Of a DNA stretch of 64,000 bases, positions 25,858 through 35,076 are shown piece after piece. Origin of the DNA: DATARH01 sp050246595 (lineage in GTDB: Bacteria > Pseudomonadota > Alphaproteobacteria > ATCC43930 > CGMCC-115725); the NCBI GenBank assembly GCA_050246595.1, contig JBFWVT010000002.1, forward strand, positions 62,001-126,000, read 5' to 3'. Position 1 is the stretch's first letter. The number at the start of each line of letters is the position of its first letter. Under the pieces are notes generated by a model. The model worked only from the letters and a program-made list of their open reading frames with translations, was not told the origin of the DNA and made no database searches. A program made the translations under genes and the position numbers.

Positions 25858-26835
25858 TCACGCTTCGAGGACGATCTTGCCGGCGTAGCGGCGCGACAGC
25901 AGCGCTGCCATCGCAGCGCCGGCCTCGGCCAGCCTGAAGGTCCGGGCGACGACCGGCTTCAGCCTTCCGGTTTCCCACCAGCGCAAGAGTTCGGCGAGGT
26001 TGCGGCTGACCAGCACCGGGTCGCGCGCCGCCTGCGCCCCCCAGACGACGCCAATGACAGAAATGTTCTTGACCAGGATCAGATTGGCCGGGACCGATTG
26101 GATGCGGCCCGCGGCAAAGCCGATGACCAGCATCCGCGCTTCCCAGTTGACCGCGCGCAGCGCCTGGTCGAACGCGTCACCGCCGACCGGGTCGTAGACG
26201 ACATCGGCGCCGACCCCGCCGGTCAGTTCGCGCACCCGGTCGCGAATGCTCTCGGTGCGGTAGTCGATCAGCGCGTCGGCGCCGTGTGCGCGCGCCACGG
26301 CGAGTTTCTCGGGACCGCCCGCCGCCGCGATGACGCACGCGCCAAGCTGTTTGCCGATCTCGACCGCGGTCAATCCGACACCGCCCGCGGCGCCGAGCAC
26401 CAGCAAGGTCTCGCCCGGTTGCAGGTGTCCGCGATGGGTCAGCGCGAAATGCGATGTGCCGTAGGCGACCGGAAACGCGGCGGCGGTGACAAAATCCATC
26501 GGATCCGGGATCGGCACGACCGCGTCGGCGTTGAGCGCGATCTCCTCGGCGTAAGCTCCGCCAAAGCGCAGCACCGCCAGAACCCGCATTCCGACCGCGA
26601 GATGCGTCACATCCGCCCCGAGTTCGACCACCTCGCCGGCGGCTTCGAGACCGGGGGTAAACGGAAACTCGGGTTTGATCTGATACTTGCCGGCGATCAT
26701 CAGCGTGTCGGCGAAGTTGACGCCGCAGGCGCGCACGCGGATGCGCGCTTGGTTTGGCTTGAGGGGCCGGCTTGCGGCCTCTTCGAACCGCAGCCTGTCG
26801 GGGCCGCCCCATTCGCGGCAGAAAACCGCTTTCAT
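25858..26835 (-). CDS. NADPH:quinone oxidoreductase family protein
   Basis: A 325-residue zinc-free medium-chain dehydrogenase. It begins MKAVFCREWGGPDRLRFEEA, has VNFADTLMIAGKYQ and FTPGLEAAGEV in the catalytic domain, and LVLGAAGGVGLTAVEIGKQL for NADPH binding in the Rossmann domain. It reduces quinones or activated alkenes in the cytoplasm. It converges with hpnB, and the substrate is unknown. Confidence 0.9.
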   Translation of the reverse strand: MKAVFCREWGGPDRLRFEEAASRPLKPNQARIRVRACGVNFADTLMIAGKYQIKPEFPFTPGLEAAGEVVELGADVTHLAVGMRVLAVLRFGGAYAEEIALNADAVVPIPDPMDFVTAAAFPVAYGTSHFALTHRGHLQPGETLLVLGAAGGVGLTAVEIGKQLGACVIAAAGGPEKLAVARAHGADALIDYRTESIRDRVRELTGGVGADVVYDPVGGDAFDQALRAVNWEARMLVIGFAAGRIQSVPANLILVKNISVIGVVWGAQAARDPVLVSRNLAELLRWWETGRLKPVVARTFRLAEAGAAMAALLSRRYAGKIVLEA

Positions 26836-26966
26836 TCCAATCCTCCTTTAGGCGCCGGCAAGAATAGCCGAAGCCGAAACGAAAGGCAGGTGAATTGCCC
26901 TAAAAGGCGGGTTGAAACCTACAGGTTAAAAGGCCAATTCCGGGTCACTTTGCCTGGAGATGCCAG

Positions 26967-28595
26967 ATGAGTGTTTTTGACAGCAAATGGAAGGTGCTCG
27001 CCGCCGCGGCGGCGATAGCGGCGGCCGCCTCGCCGGCAATGGCGCAGCAGAAGGGTGGCGTGCTGCAAATGTATCACCGCGACAGCCCGGCCAGCATGTC
27101 GATCCATGAGGAGGCGACGTTCTCGGTCGTGGTCCCGGCGATGGGCGTCATGAACAATCTGGTCATGTACGACCAGAACAAACCGCAGAACAGTCTTGAT
27201 ACGATCGTCCCCGATCTGGCGACGGAGTGGAGTTGGAGCGAGGACGGCAGGACGCTCGCATTCAAATTGCGCGAAGGCGTCAAATGGCACGACGGCAAGC
27301 CTTTTACAGCCCAGGATGTCAAATGCACGTTCGATCTGCTCCAGGGCAAGGCTCAGCAGAGGCTGCGGCTCAACCCGCGCGGCGGCTGGTACCACAACCT
27401 TGCAGAGGTGGCGGTCAAGGGCAACAACGAGGTGGCGTTCAACCTGAAGCGCCCGCAGCCGGCATTGCTCGCGCTGCTCGCTTCCGGCTATACGCCGATC
27501 TATCCCTGCCATGTGGCTCCGGCGCAGATGCGGCAGCATCCTATCGGCACGGGTCCGTTCAAGTTTGTCGAGTACAAACCGAACGAATCGATCAAGGTGA
27601 CGCGGAACCCCGATTACTGGAAAAAGGACCGGCCCTATCTCGACGGTGTCGAGTACACGATAATCCCGAACCGCTCGACCGCGATCCTCGGTTTTGTCGC
27701 CGGGAGGTTCGATATGACCTTCCCGACCGAGGTTTCGGTGCCGCTGCTGAAGGACGTCAACAGCCAGGTGCCGCAGGCGGTATGCGAGATGGGGCCGACC
27801 AATGTCAGCACCAATCTGCTGATCAACCGCGACGCGGCGCCGTTCGACAATCCCGAGATCAGGCGGGCGATGATGCTGGCGCTCGACCGCAAGGCCTTTA
27901 TCGACATTCTGGGCGAGGGCAAGGGCGATATCGGCGGCGCGATGCTGCCGGCTCCGGCGGGTGTTTGGGGGATGCCGGACGACAGGCTCGCAAAGCTGCC
28001 GGGCTACGGTCCCGATATCGAGAAGAACCGGGAGGAGGCACGGGCGATCATGCAGAAGCTCGGCTATGGCCCGAACAACCCGCTCCGGGTCAAGGTCTCG
28101 GCGCGCAACATCTCGCAATACCGCGATCCGGCGGTGATCCTGATCGACCAGCTCAAGCACGTGTACATCGCCGCCGAGCTTGACGCGGTCGAGACCGCGA
28201 ACTGGTTCCCGAAAGTCACCCGCAAGGATTATCAGATCGGTCTCAACCTGACCGGCAGCTCGGTTGATGATCCGGACCAGCAATTCTACGAGAACTACTA
28301 TACCGGCTCGGCGCGCAACTACAGCGGCTACTCCAACAAGGAGATCGATCAGCTGGTTGACCGGCAGTCGGCCGAGACCGATCAGACCAAGCGCCGGGAG
28401 ATCGTCTGGGGGATCGACGCCAAATTGCAGGAGGACGCGGCGCGCCCGATCGTCATGCACAACCACGCCGCGACCTGCTGGCAGCCGCATCTCAAGGGCG
28501 TGACGATGATGGTGAACAGCAGCTACAACGGCTGGCGCATGGAGGATTGGTGGCTGGATAAGAGCGACAGGCAGAAGGCCGAGACGCAAAGATAA
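26967..28595 (+). CDS. ABC transporter substrate-binding protein, oligopeptide/nickel family
   Basis: A 542-residue periplasmic binding protein of the SBP_bac_5 family, with a signal peptide cleaved near Ala26 (SPAMA). The body has FKLREGVKWHDGKPFTAQDV and GTGPFKFVEYKPNESIKVTR, typical of peptide/nickel/opine-binding proteins. No permease or ATPase genes follow, so it must share a transporter encoded elsewhere. A possible GGAG site lies before the ATG. The downstream LLM oxidoreductase and amidohydrolase could process the imported compound. Confidence 0.9.
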   Translation: MSVFDSKWKVLAAAAAIAAAASPAMAQQKGGVLQMYHRDSPASMSIHEEATFSVVVPAMGVMNNLVMYDQNKPQNSLDTIVPDLATEWSWSEDGRTLAFKLREGVKWHDGKPFTAQDVKCTFDLLQGKAQQRLRLNPRGGWYHNLAEVAVKGNNEVAFNLKRPQPALLALLASGYTPIYPCHVAPAQMRQHPIGTGPFKFVEYKPNESIKVTRNPDYWKKDRPYLDGVEYTIIPNRSTAILGFVAGRFDMTFPTEVSVPLLKDVNSQVPQAVCEMGPTNVSTNLLINRDAAPFDNPEIRRAMMLALDRKAFIDILGEGKGDIGGAMLPAPAGVWGMPDDRLAKLPGYGPDIEKNREEARAIMQKLGYGPNNPLRVKVSARNISQYRDPAVILIDQLKHVYIAAELDAVETANWFPKVTRKDYQIGLNLTGSSVDDPDQQFYENYYTGSARNYSGYSNKEIDQLVDRQSAETDQTKRREIVWGIDAKLQEDAARPIVMHNHAATCWQPHLKGVTMMVNSSYNGWRMEDWWLDKSDRQKAETQR

Positions 28596-28657
28596 GCCAA
28601 ACCCCGACGCCCGATACGCAGCAGCGCGCAGGGCCGGATGCAACCCCGAGCCGTACT

Positions 28658-28682
28658 CCCTCTCCCCCGACGGGGGAGAGGG
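28658..28682. repeat. Perfect 12-bp palindrome, GC-rich
   Basis: CCCTCTCCCCCG and its complement are separated by one base, followed by GCAGGGGGTGAGGGGG. A similar element occurs at 31123-31146, so this is probably a dispersed intergenic repeat; it may also end the binding-protein transcript. Confidence 0.6.
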
Positions 28683-28878
28683 CAGGGGGTGAGGGGGCGA
28701 GCCGCGATAAAGCTCTCTCGTTTCTCCGCGAAGCGCCGATGAGCGGGTGATATCGTCATTCTCCCGTCATGTCGCGATAGCCACCCTTCCCGCGATGCAG
28801 GAGAGGGCTCCCAGGGCGTCTTTATTGCGGACGGAAACCGGACTAACTTTCCGGCAGGGTCCAAACCGGGAGGCCGCG

Positions 28879-30219
28879 ATGCAGCGTCAGTTGCACCTCA
28901 ATCTGTTCTTTCACAGCCGCGGTCACCATGAGGCGTCGTGGCGGCATCCGGGTTCGTCGCCGCTGCCGCTGACCGATATAAGCTATTACCAGGATCTGGC
29001 ACGCAAGGCCGAGGCGGCGAAATTCGACTCGATCTTCCTCGCCGACCAGCTCGCGCTCGGCGAGGACGCGTCGCAGGCGGCGCGCACCTGGCTCGAACCG
29101 GTCACGGTGCTGGCCGCGCTCGCGGTATCGACCAGCCGTATCGGGCTGATCGCGACCTGCTCGACGACCTATACCGAGCCGTTCAATCTGGCGCGGCAAT
29201 TCGCCTCGATCGACCATATCAGCCAGGGGCGCGCCGGCTGGAACATCGTGACTTCGTGGCTGGCGACGGCGGCGCGCAATTTCGGCGATGCCGGACAGGT
29301 CAGCCACGAGGACCGCTACGCCCGCGCCGAGGAATTCATGACCGTGGTCAAGGCGCTGTGGAACAGCTGGGGCGAGGACGCGGTGCTCGACGACCGTGCT
29401 TCCGGCCGTTACGCGCGCGCCGACCGGGTCCGCCCGATCGACCATCGCGGCAAATTCTATAAAGTCGCCGGGCCGCTCAACATGCCCCGCGTTCCGCAGG
29501 GCAGACCGGTGCTGGTGCAGGCCGGCTCGTCCGATACCGGTCGCCGTTTCGCGGCGCGGCACGCCGAGGCCGTGTTCACCGCGCATCTCGAAAAGCGGAC
29601 GGCGCAGGAATTCTACACCGACCTCAAGACGCTCGCTCGGGCGGAAGGCAGGCGTCCGGACCAGGTGCTGATCCTGCCCGGTCTGTCGCCGATGATCGGC
29701 TCGACCGAGGAAGAGGCGAAACGGATGACGCGCGAGCTGAACGACCTCGCCGATCCCGAGGTCGGGCGCAAGCGGCTGTCGGGCCGCTTTGGCGGGCACG
29801 ATTTCTCGCATCTGCCGCTCGACCGACCGCTCGCGCCGGAGGATTTTCCCGACCCCGGCTCGGTTCAGGCGGCGCGCAGCCGCACCGAGGTCATCATCAA
29901 TATCGTGCGCCGCGACCGGCCGACCCTGCGCGAGCTGCTGTCCTACATGGCCGGCGCGCGCGGTCACTTCACGATGGCCGGAACGCCGGAACAGGTCGCC
30001 GACCTGATCGAGGATTGGTTTACCGACGGCGCTGCCGACGGGTTCAATGTGATGCCGCCGCTGCTGCCGAACATGCTTGAGGTGTTCAGCGCCGAGGTGA
30101 TCCCGCTGTTGCAGCGACGCGGTCTGTTCCGCACCGAGTATGCGGGAACGACGCTGCGCGAGCATTACGGTCTCGACTGGCCGCAAACCGCGTTCGAGCC
30201 GGCCGCAGCGGCGGAGTGA
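28879..30219 (+). CDS. LLM-class flavin-dependent monooxygenase (NtaA/SnaA/DszA type)
   Basis: A 446-residue flavin monooxygenase with a bacterial-luciferase TIM-barrel fold. MQRQLHLNLFFHSRGHHEAS, SWRHPG and the NIVTSWLATAARNFG stretch are signatures of the nitrilotriacetate/dibenzothiophene-sulfone/pristinamycin group, which uses reduced FMN from a separate reductase. Length is typical. A GGGAGG site precedes the ATG at 28879. The amidohydrolase gene follows by 34 nt, suggesting one operon for breaking a C-N or C-S bond and hydrolysing the product. Confidence 0.9.
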   Translation: MQRQLHLNLFFHSRGHHEASWRHPGSSPLPLTDISYYQDLARKAEAAKFDSIFLADQLALGEDASQAARTWLEPVTVLAALAVSTSRIGLIATCSTTYTEPFNLARQFASIDHISQGRAGWNIVTSWLATAARNFGDAGQVSHEDRYARAEEFMTVVKALWNSWGEDAVLDDRASGRYARADRVRPIDHRGKFYKVAGPLNMPRVPQGRPVLVQAGSSDTGRRFAARHAEAVFTAHLEKRTAQEFYTDLKTLARAEGRRPDQVLILPGLSPMIGSTEEEAKRMTRELNDLADPEVGRKRLSGRFGGHDFSHLPLDRPLAPEDFPDPGSVQAARSRTEVIINIVRRDRPTLRELLSYMAGARGHFTMAGTPEQVADLIEDWFTDGAADGFNVMPPLLPNMLEVFSAEVIPLLQRRGLFRTEYAGTTLREHYGLDWPQTAFEPAAAAE

Positions 30220-30253
30220 TGACGAAAACGCCTGACGCAACGGGAGAAGTCAC

Positions 30254-31075
30254 ATGAAAGTCGTCGATGCGCAGATCCATCTCTGGCACCAGAACCTGCC
30301 GGCCAACCCGGCGCACCGCCAGATCACATCGTATACGGCCGAGGATTGCCTGAAGGAGATGGACGAGGGCGGGGTCGATGCCGCGCTGATCCATCCGCCG
30401 GGCTGGGACCCGAATTCCGGCGCGATCGCCGAGGCGGCGGCGCAGAAATACCCCGATCGTTTCGCGATCCTCGGCAATTTCCCGCCTGACAAACCGGAAA
30501 GCCGCGATCTGATCGCGGGGTGGATGAGCCGGCCGGGCATGCTCGGGCTGCGCTGGGCCTTTACGCAGCCGCATCAGCAGACATGGATGACCGACGGCAC
30601 GATGGACTGGGTGTGGCCCGCCTGCGAGAAGGCCGGCATCCCGGTCGCGCTGATGGCGTCGAACTACCTGCCGCAGGTGGCGCAGATCGCCGAGCGCCAT
30701 CCCGGGCTGAAGCTGATTATCGATCATCTCGGGCGGGCGCGCGGCGGTCAGGACGACGCGGCTTTTTCCAATGTCGACCAGGTCTGCGCGCTGGCTCGCT
30801 TCCCCAACGTGGCCCTGAAGGCGACCGGCGCCGCCGGCGAGTCGAGCCAGCCCTACCCGTTCACGAACATTCACAAATACCTGAAACAGCTCTACGACGC
30901 CTTCGGGCCGACGCGGTATTTCTGGGGCACCGACATCACCCGCATGCCGGTGCCGTGGAAGCAATGCGTAACCCTGTTCACCGAGGAATTGCCGTGGCTG
31001 AAAGGCAACGACCTCGAATTGGTCATGGGACGCGGCGTCTGCCAGTTTCTCGGCTGGAAACTGCCGGGGGTGTAA
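30254..31075 (+). CDS. Amidohydrolase family protein (2-pyrone-4,6-dicarboxylate hydrolase-like)
   Basis: A 273-residue TIM-barrel metal-dependent hydrolase of the amidohydrolase_2 family. VVDAQIHLWHQN carries the first metal-ligand region, with the HxH of many members replaced by QIH. LIIDHLGRAR and YFWGTDITRM carry the later histidine and the catalytic aspartate. Related enzymes hydrolyse lactones or decarboxylate ring acids. It is coupled by position to the LLM monooxygenase. Confidence 0.85.
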   Translation: MKVVDAQIHLWHQNLPANPAHRQITSYTAEDCLKEMDEGGVDAALIHPPGWDPNSGAIAEAAAQKYPDRFAILGNFPPDKPESRDLIAGWMSRPGMLGLRWAFTQPHQQTWMTDGTMDWVWPACEKAGIPVALMASNYLPQVAQIAERHPGLKLIIDHLGRARGGQDDAAFSNVDQVCALARFPNVALKATGAAGESSQPYPFTNIHKYLKQLYDAFGPTRYFWGTDITRMPVPWKQCVTLFTEELPWLKGNDLELVMGRGVCQFLGWKLPGV

Positions 31076-31122
31076 TCCCGATCGGCGGCGGACCTGAGTT
31101 TCCGCCGTTGCACTTCTATAAT

Positions 31123-31146
31123 CCCTCCCCCGCTCGCGGGGGAGGG
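31123..31146. repeat. Perfect 11-bp palindrome, GC-rich
   Basis: CCCTCCCCCGC and its complement surround TC and are followed by CAGGGTGGGG. It resembles the palindrome at 28658-28682 and lies between convergent genes. Confidence 0.6.
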
Positions 31147-31206
31147 CAGGGTGGGGTATCGGCGGCCAGGCCCGACCCGCCCTACCCGCAGCCGGTATGC
31201 GACTGT

Positions 31207-31524
31207 TCAGGGGACGCGCTGAAACCCGCCGGCTTCCATGCAGGAGGCGACGATCGCGGCGCCGCGGTCGCGGGTCTTTTCGGTCATCGTCCGAGTCTGC
31301 ACGTCGCGGAGCTGCGCGCGCTGCCAATCCGCGCCGCGGGTCGCGAGAATATCCTGGTTGATCCCGATCTCCGGGCCGATCCGGGCCTCCGCGAGTTGAC
31401 GGCAGGTCCGGTAGGCTTGCGCCACCGCCGCCTCGTCGGCGCCGGGTTTTGTCCAGTCGCCCGCCCCCGAGGCGCAGCCGCCGAGCAGCGTCGCTGCCGC
31501 AAGCATGCCGGCAATCCGTGTCAT
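31207..31524 (-). CDS. Small putative lipoprotein
   Basis: A 105-residue protein with a lipobox (LLGGC, Cys17) after a short signal sequence, so it is probably membrane-anchored in the periplasm. The mature part has ADEAAVAQAYRTCRQLAEAR and a conserved-looking pair of cysteines. I do not recognise the family. Its start overlaps the stop of the DUF1289 gene, making it the last of a three-gene operon. Confidence 0.75.
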   Translation of the reverse strand: MTRIAGMLAAATLLGGCASGAGDWTKPGADEAAVAQAYRTCRQLAEARIGPEIGINQDILATRGADWQRAQLRDVQTRTMTEKTRDRGAAIVASCMEAGGFQRVP

Positions 31525-31742
31525 CGGCCGCGTCCTGTCTGCGCCGCGTTACGGCGTTGTTCGATACGTTCGAGAATCGCGCGCTTCTCGGCGTTGCTGG
31601 CCGTGTACCATCCCGCGATCTCCTCGATCGTGCGCAGACAGCTGCGGCAGGTCCGCGTTCGCGGGTCCATCAGGCAGATGCCGAGGCAGGGAGAGGCCGG
31701 CGCTGTCTCGGCCTCCGCGCCTTGCGTGGAAGTGTCGGGCAT
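31521..31742 (-). CDS. DUF1289 family protein
   Basis: A 73-residue protein with the DUF1289 cysteine pattern: SPCLGICLMDPRTRTCRSC, then EEIAGWYTASNAEKRAILER. The four cysteines probably bind a metal. Function is unknown; the family is common in proteobacteria. It overlaps the lipoprotein gene downstream and starts 4 nt after the DUF4340 stop. Confidence 0.88.
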   Translation of the reverse strand: MPDTSTQGAEAETAPASPCLGICLMDPRTRTCRSCLRTIEEIAGWYTASNAEKRAILERIEQRRNAAQTGRGR

Positions 31743-31745
31743 CCG

Positions 31746-32768
31746 CTAGCCTTTCGCCGGATCGGTCAGATCGTCCAGCCGCGTCCGCAACAACTTCGCC
31801 CGCGCGGCCGGGATTGCATAGACCCAGCGCGCAAGCCTTGTGTTGAGCGCGTTGCTCTCGGCCTCCACCGCGCCCGTCCCGGCGACCGCAACGGCAATCC
31901 AGTCGGCGCCCTCGTGCGCAAACAGGCGCAGCGCGACCGCGAGACCGTCGAAGGTCACAAACTCGGCGCGGGCAAGCCCGTTTTCCGGCAGCTCGACCAG
32001 GGCGAGCGGCCTCACGTCGTCGAAGGCGAGCCCGGCCAACGTCCCCGCGAGATCGGAAAGCTCGGCGTCGCCCGTCAACCGTGTGCCCTCCGGCAGCTCC
32101 GCTATCGCAAACTCGGCATCGGGAATGTCGCGCCTCGCCGTCAGCATCGCGCCGTCGGCGCCGGTCAGCGTCAGCGAAGCGATACGCGCCGGCGGGATGT
32201 CGACGATGCCGCGATCGAGCCAGCCCAGAACATTGCCCGGCACGTCGAGCGATCCGCGCGCCGGAACCGTGCGTTCGGCGCCGGGCGCACGGACATGGAT
32301 CGTGCCGGCGCCGCCTTCCGCCGCTTTGCCCGGCGCGTCCGCCACGATTGCTTCGGCAACGGTTTCGCCGGTGCGCCCGCGCAGGGCGATCAAGGTCGGC
32401 TCTCCGGCGGCCGCGCCGTCGCGGTCGATCGGGGCGGGCCCGCCGGTGTCGGGCGCATCCGGTTCGACCAGGGTCAGCTCGGCAAGGCCGAGAAGCAGCC
32501 GCCGCACCCTGTCCGAAGCCGCCGGATAATTGTCCTTGTCGATGACGACCCAGCGCCCGGCGACATTCGCGAAATCGACTTTCGCCGCGCCGCGCGCGAC
32601 GCGTATCCAGGCAAGCCCGTCGAGGCGATCGGCGAGACCGGGGAAAACCGGCTTTGGGGGCGGGGGCGGGGCGGGACCGCGACTGCCCAGGACCAGTCCG
32701 ACAACCGCCGCCGCGACCAGCGCGACGCCGATCGACAGCAGAGAATAAAAGCCGCGCCTTCGCATCAT
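31746..32768 (-). CDS. DUF4340 domain protein
   Basis: A 340-residue protein with an N-terminal membrane anchor (about 9-29) followed by a proline run and a periplasmic DUF4340 region (VDFANVAGRWVVIDKDNYPA, TGDAELSDLAGTLAGLAFDD). In other genomes this family usually follows GldA/GldG-type ABC transporter genes; none is present here, so its partner is missing. It heads the operon with DUF1289 and the lipoprotein. Role unknown. Confidence 0.8.
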   Translation of the reverse strand: MMRRRGFYSLLSIGVALVAAAVVGLVLGSRGPAPPPPPKPVFPGLADRLDGLAWIRVARGAAKVDFANVAGRWVVIDKDNYPAASDRVRRLLLGLAELTLVEPDAPDTGGPAPIDRDGAAAGEPTLIALRGRTGETVAEAIVADAPGKAAEGGAGTIHVRAPGAERTVPARGSLDVPGNVLGWLDRGIVDIPPARIASLTLTGADGAMLTARRDIPDAEFAIAELPEGTRLTGDAELSDLAGTLAGLAFDDVRPLALVELPENGLARAEFVTFDGLAVALRLFAHEGADWIAVAVAGTGAVEAESNALNTRLARWVYAIPAARAKLLRTRLDDLTDPAKG

Positions 32769-32891
32769 CGGCCCGCCCCGCTCGCCTGCGCCGCAACGCC
32801 GCTGTCGGCGCGCCTGTCACGGCAGGTGCGCCGGCGCGGGAAACGCGCGGCGATTACGATGCGACCGCTGCGCTCGCCATGGCAAGCTTTG

Positions 32892-33326
32892 TCAATACAG
32901 CCCGCCGCTTCCGGGACCGGGTCTGACCGGGATCGCGGCCCTCTCGACTTCCGCCATGCCGGCCGAAGGCAGCAGCGGGATCGGCGCCGCGACCGTCGCG
33001 GCCGGAAATCCGGGGGACGGCGATGCTGTCGTTTCCGGCGGCGCACCCGGGATAGGCGCGATAACCGCCGCGCCCGATGGAGGCGCGGGATACGGCGCCG
33101 GCACGGCAACGGCGACCGGCGTCGGTGCCGGAGTGGGCGGCTTCAGGTAGTTGTACGCAGCCTGACCCGAGACGCCGACCGTCACGGCGTAACAGAACGC
33201 CGCCCCCTTGCCGAACGCAAGCCGGACGATCTTGGCAAGAAATTCGCGCACGGACCGGTTTCCCCCGAATGGCCCGCCAGCTTCTGTGGCGCCGGCATTG
33301 CTAGGCGCGATTTGCGGCAAGATCAT
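32892..33326 (-). CDS. Hypothetical proline/alanine-rich protein with one membrane segment
   Basis: A predicted 144-residue protein. Residues about 35-60 hold a hydrophobic stretch (GAAFCYAVTVGVSGQAAYNY); the remainder is low-complexity Pro/Ala/Val sequence. I do not recognise a family. It starts 35 nt downstream of the amidase stop on the same strand. The ribosome site is weak, so existence and start are uncertain. Confidence 0.5.
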   Translation of the reverse strand: MILPQIAPSNAGATEAGGPFGGNRSVREFLAKIVRLAFGKGAAFCYAVTVGVSGQAAYNYLKPPTPAPTPVAVAVPAPYPAPPSGAAVIAPIPGAPPETTASPSPGFPAATVAAPIPLLPSAGMAEVERAAIPVRPGPGSGGLY

Positions 33327-33360
33327 GGACAAAAAAACTCGCCCGCGTATCGCCGCGGCG

Positions 33361-34941
33361 CTATCCGAGTTCGGCCAGGCCCGGCGGCGGGCGCCGCGCC
33401 AGTGTCGCCTGCTCGAAGGCGTAAGCCAGGCGCAGCAGGATCGGCTCGCTCCAGGCGCGTCCGGTAAAGGTCGCGCCGAACGGGCAGGGAGGGGTGCCGA
33501 TCTCGCCGACAAACCCGGCCGGGACCTGGACGCTCGGATAGCCGGCCTTTGCCGCGATCGCGGCTGCGGCCGCGCCCGGAAACAGCACCGCGTCGAGCCG
33601 GTGCCGGTCCATATACGCGTCGAGCCCCAATGTCCGGCTGGCGCGCAGATCGGCGGCGCGGGCGGCGTGATATTCAAGCTCGGACAAATCGCCCGCGGTG
33701 GCCTCGGCGGCAAGAAAGATGTCCTGGCCGAAGCGCAGCGTCCGGTCGGCATGCGCATGGTTGAACGCAATGATGTCGGCCAGTGTGCGAATCCGGGTAT
33801 TGCCCGCCTGTGCGTCGGGCAGCCAGTCGCGCAGATAGGCGTTCAGATCATGCTTCAGCTCGTAAACAAAGACGATCGGGCGTCGCGCCGGCTCGCAGCG
33901 CGTCAGGCTTTCGGGGTTGCGGTTCAGGATTGCCATCTCGGTGCCGGGGCCGCCGATCCAGCCCTCGGTGGGGATGTTGGCGCGCACAATCGTCGCGCCG
34001 AGTGCTTCGATCGCGGTGATCGCTTGACCCATCACGGCGCCGGCGGCGAGACCGAGTCGGCTGAAATAGACATCGTTGCCGGGATCGGACGGATCGCTCG
34101 GAATGCCGATCCGCGCCCCGCGCAGCCCGTCCGGGTCGAGGAATTCGGTGTAATCGGCCGGGCGGCGCTGCGCCGATGTCGCCGTGTCGCGCGGGTCGGG
34201 GACGGCCAGCACGTTCAACAGGATCGCTGCGTCGCGCACGGTGCGGGTCAGCGGCCCCGCAGTGTCCTGGCTGTGCGCGATCGGCAGGATGCCGGCGCGG
34301 CTGATCAGCCCGACCGTCGGTTTGACCGTTACGACCCCGTTCTGCGCCGCTGGCGACAGGAGCGAACCCGAGGTTTCGGTGCCGATCGCCGCCGCGCACA
34401 GCCCGGCCGCGACCGCAACCGCCGACCCCGAACTCGACCCGCCGGGTGAGACCAGCGGTATGCTGTGCTCCCCGACAGGTCCGGGGGCATGGGGGTTGCG
34501 CACCTGACCGCCGAGCGAGCTGTACCCGGCCGGCATGTCGATCGCGAGAATGTTCGCGAACTCGGTCAGATTGGCTTTTCCGAGGATCACCGCGCCGGCG
34601 GCGCGCAGTCGGGCGACGAGCGCCGCATCGCGGGGAGCGCGCGCCTCGGCCAGGGCCAGCGACCCGGCGGTTGTGTGCATGCGGTCGCCGGTCGCGATAT
34701 TGTCCTTTATGAGGATCGGGAGGCCGGCGAGCGGCCGGTCCGGATGCGGTCCGGCACGGTCGCACGGAACCGCGTCCGCGAGCACGTCGGGATTGACCTC
34801 GCGCACGCTGTTGAGATGCGGCCCGGCCCGGTCATACGCCTCGATGCGCGCCAGATACGCCCGGGTCAACGCCGCGGCCGTGATACGGCGTTCGGCAAGC
34901 GCCTGCTGCAATTCGGCGAGGGATGCGTCTTCGATCTGCAT
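33361..34941 (-). CDS. Amidase signature family protein
   Basis: A 526-residue amidase. The Ser-Ser-Lys triad is visible: Lys79 (GLPILIKDN), cis-serine in PGGSSSGSA (about 169-171) and the nucleophile in GTETSGSLLSPA (about Ser193). It hydrolyses an amide to acid and ammonia. The long C-terminal part resembles the peptide-amidase/GatA-like branch, but a GatCAB role is unlikely because gatB and gatC are absent. No signal peptide is seen. Confidence 0.9.
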   Translation of the reverse strand: MQIEDASLAELQQALAERRITAAALTRAYLARIEAYDRAGPHLNSVREVNPDVLADAVPCDRAGPHPDRPLAGLPILIKDNIATGDRMHTTAGSLALAEARAPRDAALVARLRAAGAVILGKANLTEFANILAIDMPAGYSSLGGQVRNPHAPGPVGEHSIPLVSPGGSSSGSAVAVAAGLCAAAIGTETSGSLLSPAAQNGVVTVKPTVGLISRAGILPIAHSQDTAGPLTRTVRDAAILLNVLAVPDPRDTATSAQRRPADYTEFLDPDGLRGARIGIPSDPSDPGNDVYFSRLGLAAGAVMGQAITAIEALGATIVRANIPTEGWIGGPGTEMAILNRNPESLTRCEPARRPIVFVYELKHDLNAYLRDWLPDAQAGNTRIRTLADIIAFNHAHADRTLRFGQDIFLAAEATAGDLSELEYHAARAADLRASRTLGLDAYMDRHRLDAVLFPGAAAAAIAAKAGYPSVQVPAGFVGEIGTPPCPFGATFTGRAWSEPILLRLAYAFEQATLARRPPPGLAELG

Positions 34942-34993
34942 CGGTCATTCCTGTGATCGGGGAGAAGCAAAGCAATGCCGCTCGCCGGTCAGC

Positions 34994-35076
34994 GCGTAGG
35001 GCGGAAAAGCGAAGCGCATTCCGCCACTCCTTGTCCGCGAAAATGGCGGATTACGCTGCGCTCATCCGCCCTACGC
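34994..35076. repeat. 32-bp imperfect inverted repeat (REP/MITE-like)
   Basis: The arms 34994-35025 and 35045-35076 match at 27 of 32 positions and both begin GCGTAGGGCGGA. This type of element, with a TAGGGCGGA outer end and AGCG core, is recognisable as a dispersed repeat in many proteobacteria. The right arm overlaps the 3' end of the CoA-transferase gene and provides its TAG stop. Confidence 0.8.

Noticed and set aside
26919..28643. Minus-strand frame opposite the oligopeptide-type binding protein
   Set aside because: Antisense shadow; no domains recognised.
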